Below are positions 5,630 to 6,866 of a stretch of 6,866 nt of DNA, piece by piece (position 1 is the first letter of the stretch; each line of letters opens with the position of its first letter). The stretch is taken from the NCBI GenBank assembly GCA_023260815.1, contig JALQUE010000289.1:1-6866 (forward strand). Direction: 5' to 3'. Both the position numbers and the translations under genes were made by a program. This DNA comes from Roseovarius sp. Lineage in GTDB: Bacteria > Pseudomonadota > Alphaproteobacteria > Rhodobacterales > Rhodobacteraceae. Below the pieces are notes generated by a model. It searched no databases. It was not told where the DNA came from and worked only from the letters and a program-made list of their open reading frames with translations.

Positions 5630-5652
5630 GCACAGTAACAGCGCGCATCAAT

Positions 5653-5675
5653 CCGGAAGTCCGTCACGCTTCCGG
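5653..5675. other. Second stem-loop in the azoR-ffh spacer
   Basis: CCGGAAG and CTTCCGG form a perfect 7-bp stem with a nine-base loop; one extra U-G pair is possible in the loop on the plus-strand RNA. No T-tract is present on either side. It lies 23 nt after the first hairpin. Its role is unknown. Confidence 0.4.
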
Positions 5676-5700
5676 TCCCATGGCCATTGGCCGGGATCGC

Positions 5701-5729
5701 CCCCCGTCAGCGCGTTGCGCCCACGGGGG
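5701..5729. other. Third stem-loop, just upstream of the ffh promoter
   Basis: Outer arms CCCCCGT and ACGGGGG form a perfect 7-bp stem. Inside, a CA/CC internal loop is followed by GCGC pairing with GCGC around a GTT loop. The whole 29-base element is thus a two-part hairpin. It ends three bases before the putative ffh -35 box. No U-tract follows. It could terminate upstream transcripts with Rho, or be a protein-binding or regulatory element; the sequence does not decide. Confidence 0.45.
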
Positions 5730-5732
5730 AGA

Positions 5733-5761
5733 TTGGCATTTGAACCGGTTCTTCTTATCTG
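5733..5761 (+). promoter_or_regulatory. Putative sigma-70 promoter of ffh
   Basis: TTGGCA (5733-5738; five of six matches to the -35 consensus) is separated by 17 nt from TATCTG (5756-5761; -10 with TAT conserved). Transcription would start near 5768, giving a leader of about 34 nt that contains the ffh ribosome binding site AAGGAG at 5788-5793. Confidence 0.5.
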
Positions 5762-5801
5762 AAGGACCAGACCGAAACGGGCGAAAGAAGGAGCGCTTGG
5801 G

Positions 5802-6866
5802 ATGTTTGAAAATCTGTCAGACCGCCTGTCAGGCGTTCTCGATCGCCTGACCAAACAAGGCGCCCTGAGCGACGACGACGTCAAGACCGCCCTGCGTGAG
5901 GTGCGTGTCGCCCTGCTGGAAGCCGACGTATCGCTGCCGGTGGCGCGCGATTTCATCACCAAGGTTCAGGACAAGGCCACCGGCCAGGCGGTGACCCGAT
6001 CGGTCACGCCCGGTCAGCAGGTGGTCAAGATCGTGCATGACGCGCTGGTCGAGACCCTGACCGGCGAAGGCGAACCCGGCGCACTGAAGATCGACAACCC
6101 GCCCGCGCCGATCCTGATGGTCGGCCTGCAAGGCTCGGGCAAGACGACAACGACCGCGAAACTGGCCAAGCGCCTCAAGGATCGCGACGGCAAGCGGGTG
6201 CTGATGGCCTCGCTCGACGTGAACCGCCCCGCCGCGATGGAGCAGCTGGAAATCCTTGGCCGTCAGATCGGCGTCGACACGCTGCCGATCGTCAAGGGCG
6301 AAGACCCGGTGGCCATCGCCAGGCGCGCCAAGACCCAAGCCAGCCTTGGCGGCTATGATGTCTACCTGCTGGACACCGCAGGCCGGCTGCATATCGACGC
6401 CGATCTGATCGCGCAGGCCGCCGCCGTGCGCGACGTGGCCAACCCGCGCGAAACGCTGCTGGTGGTCGATGGCCTGACCGGCCAGGACGCGGTCAACGTC
6501 GCCGAGGAATTCGACGACAAGATCGGCGTCACCGGCGTTGTCCTGACCCGGATGGACGGCGACGGGCGCGGCGGCGCCGCCCTGTCGATGCGCGCCGTCA
6601 CCGGCAAGCCGATCAAGTTCGTCGGCCTTGGCGAGAAGATGGACGCTCTCGAAACCTTCGAACCCGAGCGCATCGCCGGTCGCATCCTGGGCATGGGCGA
6701 CATCGTCAGCCTGGTGGAAAAGGCGCAGGACACCATCGAGGCCGAACAGGCCGAACGCATGATGCGCCGCTTCCAGAAGGGTCAGTTCAACATGAACGAT
6801 CTCAAGATGCAGCTGGAACAGATGCAGAAGATGGGCGGCATGGAAGGCGTGATGGGCATGATGCCC
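5802..6866 (+). CDS. ffh: Signal recognition particle protein Ffh (partial, C-terminus off the right edge)
   Basis: Ffh is the SRP GTPase that binds signal sequences of nascent membrane proteins and, with 4.5S RNA and the receptor FtsY, delivers ribosomes to the inner membrane. The visible 355 residues cover the N domain (about 1-90, with ALREVRVALLEADVSLPVARDF), the G domain and the start of the M domain. GTPase motifs are the P-loop GLQGSGKTTT (108-117), DVNRPAA (139-145), DTAGR (191-195), TRMDGDGRGGAA (249-260) and GLGEKMDALETF (275-286). The M domain begins near 298 and shows the methionine-rich stretch MNDLKMQLEQMQKMGGMEGVMGMMP. Full-length homologues are about 450-510 residues, so 100-150 are missing. 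The ATG at 5802 has AAGGAG 8 nt upstream, a clear start. In this group ffh usually leads a cluster with rpsP, rimM and trmD, which would lie beyond the window. Confidence 0.97.
   Translation, partial: MFENLSDRLSGVLDRLTKQGALSDDDVKTALREVRVALLEADVSLPVARDFITKVQDKATGQAVTRSVTPGQQVVKIVHDALVETLTGEGEPGALKIDNPPAPILMVGLQGSGKTTTTAKLAKRLKDRDGKRVLMASLDVNRPAAMEQLEILGRQIGVDTLPIVKGEDPVAIARRAKTQASLGGYDVYLLDTAGRLHIDADLIAQAAAVRDVANPRETLLVVDGLTGQDAVNVAEEFDDKIGVTGVVLTRMDGDGRGGAALSMRAVTGKPIKFVGLGEKMDALETFEPERIAGRILGMGDIVSLVEKAQDTIEAEQAERMMRRFQKGQFNMNDLKMQLEQMQKMGGMEGVMGMMP

Noticed and set aside
4878..5651. 257-codon minus-strand open frame opposite azoR
   Set aside because: It is antisense to a clear flavoenzyme gene, has glycine/arginine/glutamine-rich composition without family features, and arises from the GC-rich codon bias of azoR.
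5640..5690. Possible SRP (4.5S) RNA gene beside ffh, because of TCCGGAAG at 5652-5659
   Set aside because: The bases after TCCGGAAG do not continue into the conserved SRP RNA core with its GGAAGCAGCC-type strand and opposing internal-loop sequence; the motif is simply one arm of a short hairpin.
5829..6760. Long minus-strand open frames opposite ffh
   Set aside because: They lie wholly antisense to Ffh, whose GTPase motifs are intact, and show no recognisable domain.

Overview
The window looks like chromosomal DNA of an alphaproteobacterium of the Rhodobacterales (Rhodobacter/Roseobacter/Paracoccus type). The evidence is the GC-rich sequence with strong GC bias at third codon positions, an F0 operon in the order atpI-atpB-atpE-atpF'(b')-atpF(b) that carries both b and b', and an alphaproteobacterial-type Ffh. 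Species cannot be named from sequence reading alone.

Layout. Positions 1-2505 on the minus strand hold the membrane (F0) half of the ATP synthase: atpI, atpB (subunit a), atpE (subunit c), the b' gene and a b gene that runs off the left edge. The genes are tightly packed: an 11-bp overlap between atpI and atpB and 5 nt between b' and b. The two wider gaps flank atpE, and the gap after it holds a strong hairpin. A plausible promoter lies just upstream of atpI. No F1 gene is visible; in this order F1 is usually encoded elsewhere.

Positions 2690-3087 (+) hold a small ArsR-family repressor whose likely start codon sits inside a perfect 7-2-7 inverted repeat, probably its own operator. It converges on a minus-strand bicistron (3084-4849) of a LysR-type regulator followed, with an ATGA overlap, by an EamA/DMT-family exporter. 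The stop codons of arsR and the exporter share one CTAG. Divergent from lysR is a FMN-dependent NADH-azoreductase gene (4974-5564, +); a 22-bp imperfect palindrome between them is a good candidate for the LysR binding site. Regulator, exporter and reductase may form a small electrophile, quinone or azo-compound detoxification unit. This is inferred from gene arrangement only.

Positions 5565-5801 have no confident gene but contain three consecutive stem-loops, then a promoter and a strong ribosome binding site for ffh. ffh, the SRP GTPase, fills 5802-6866 (+) and is cut by the right edge inside its methionine-rich M domain.

Most of the window is ordinary housekeeping and accessory sequence. 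I found no clear undescribed system. The items most worth a second look are the structured spacer upstream of ffh, the two palindromic operators, the hairpin after atpE and the lysR-exporter-azoreductase unit.
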